This document shows positions 63,676-64,000 of a stretch of 64,000 bases of DNA, in pieces (the stretch's first letter is position 1; each line of letters begins with the position of its first letter). The position numbers were made by a program, and so were the translations under genes. Origin of the DNA: Mycolicibacterium hassiacum DSM 44199 (GTDB taxonomy: Bacteria; Actinomycetota; Actinomycetes; Mycobacteriales; Mycobacteriaceae). The notes under the pieces are model-generated. The model did no database searches and was not told where the DNA came from. It saw only the letters and a list, made by a program, of their open reading frames with translations. The stretch covers positions 1,240,001 to 1,304,000 of the forward strand of contig NZ_LR026975.1 in NCBI RefSeq assembly GCF_900603025.1. The letters are read 5' to 3'.

Positions 63676-64000
63676 TCACCGCACACCGGACGCCGCCGCG
63701 CGCATCGCGTCGACCAGTTCCGTCAGCGTCTCCGAACAGCCGGCGTCCACCTTGATCGTCGCCAGATCGTCGCCGCGGGTCGGGCCGCGGTTGATGATCG
63801 CGATCGGCATTTCCCGCGCGGCGGCGCGCCGGACGAACCGGTAGCCGGAGAACACGGCCAGCGACGAGCCGGCGACCAACAACGCATCGGCCTGATCGAC
63901 AAGCGAGAACGCCTGCGCAACAGTCTCTTTCGGAACGCTGTCGCCGAAGTACACGATGTCGGGTTTGAGCATGCCGCCGCAGCGCGGACAGTCCACCACG
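63676..64000 (-). CDS. Sirtuin (class II, SIRT4-like), C-terminal part, cut by the window end
   Basis: About 108 residues are present; the N-terminus is beyond 64,000. Visible features: zinc-knuckle CPRCGGMLKPDIVYFGDSVP (one CxxC pair and the following strand), LLVAGSSLAVFSGYRFVRR (NAD-binding GSS and the class II FSGYRF signature), IIINRGPTRGDD-type loop. NAD-dependent protein deacylase or lipoamidase activity is likely for this class. Convergent with proB. Confidence 0.85.
   Translation of the reverse strand, partial: VVDCPRCGGMLKPDIVYFGDSVPKETVAQAFSLVDQADALLVAGSSLAVFSGYRFVRRAAAREMPIAIINRGPTRGDDLATIKVDAGCSETLTELVDAMRAAASGVR

Overview
The window joins two things: the right arm of a temperate mycobacteriophage of the L5/Cluster A type (about 1 to 25,108) and a stretch of mycobacterial chromosome (about 25,109 to 64,000). 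The host is a Mycobacterium. Its gene order tig-clpP1-clpP2-clpX ... korA-korB-mobA ... rpf ... Rv2449c-like ... valS-folC-(DUF4233)-ndk-rne-rplU-rpmA-obg-proB is the M. tuberculosis Rv2462c to Rv2439c order with insertions. Host codon use is much more GC-rich than that of the phage part. Two rpf copies and a dimethylamine oxidation cluster suggest an environmental species.

Prophage part. A sequence equal to the reverse complement of the Cluster A cohesive end (recalled as CGGTCGGTTA) lies at 430-439, so the prophage runs through joined cos ends. Bases 1-429 are the extreme left end of the phage genome, and the right arm runs from 440 to the tRNA-Gly gene. The right arm opens with about 1.2 kb of repeat-rich non-coding DNA. 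Two near-identical tandem early promoters follow (1182 and 1307), each with the 13-bp repressor site built into the -35 box, and then a structured RNA segment. A single-direction train of about 55 short, mostly overlapping genes runs to 24,370. Recognisable members are the immunity repressor (8803), a Cas4/RecB-like nuclease, a RecA/DnaB-like ATPase, endonuclease VII, a two-frame primase, a glutaredoxin, a metallophosphoesterase, a B12-dependent ribonucleotide reductase, ThyX, DNA polymerase I, MazG and Xis. Nineteen copies of the repressor-binding 'stoperator' motif (CTTGACAKNCACC on this strand) are all in one orientation. A strong terminator closes the train at 24,425. A DUF2637 membrane protein gene then lies between Xis and the tRNA-Gly (TCC) gene used for attachment. 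No integrase gene is in the window.

Host part. tRNA-Gly (minus) and tRNA-Pro (plus) precede trigger factor and the Clp protease genes. Next come the formate dehydrogenase-like fdhF/fdhD pair (minus) and the 2-oxoacid:ferredoxin oxidoreductase korAB with mobA (plus). A 1-kb gene-free stretch precedes two tandem resuscitation-promoting factors. After them are a VOC protein, an FAD monooxygenase, an S9 peptidase, a saccharopine-dehydrogenase-like reductase and a DUF937 protein. A three-gene dimethylamine (heme) monooxygenase operon follows, converging on an ammonium transporter plus a small membrane partner; both feed nitrogen assimilation. The last block is valS, folC, an IS110-family element that splits folC from its overlapping partner gene, ndk, a large RNase E, rplU-rpmA-obg-proB, and the C-terminal part of a class II (SIRT4-like) sirtuin cut by the window end.

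The least explained signals are: the array of seven small hairpins next to cos; the RNA-switch-like and tRNA-like segment between the early promoters and the first phage gene; the 16-G tract in the repressor leader; the missing integrase and the DUF2637 gene placed downstream of tRNA-Gly; and the IS110 insertion, which appears to have given the next gene a new start codon and carries a likely bridge-RNA region.
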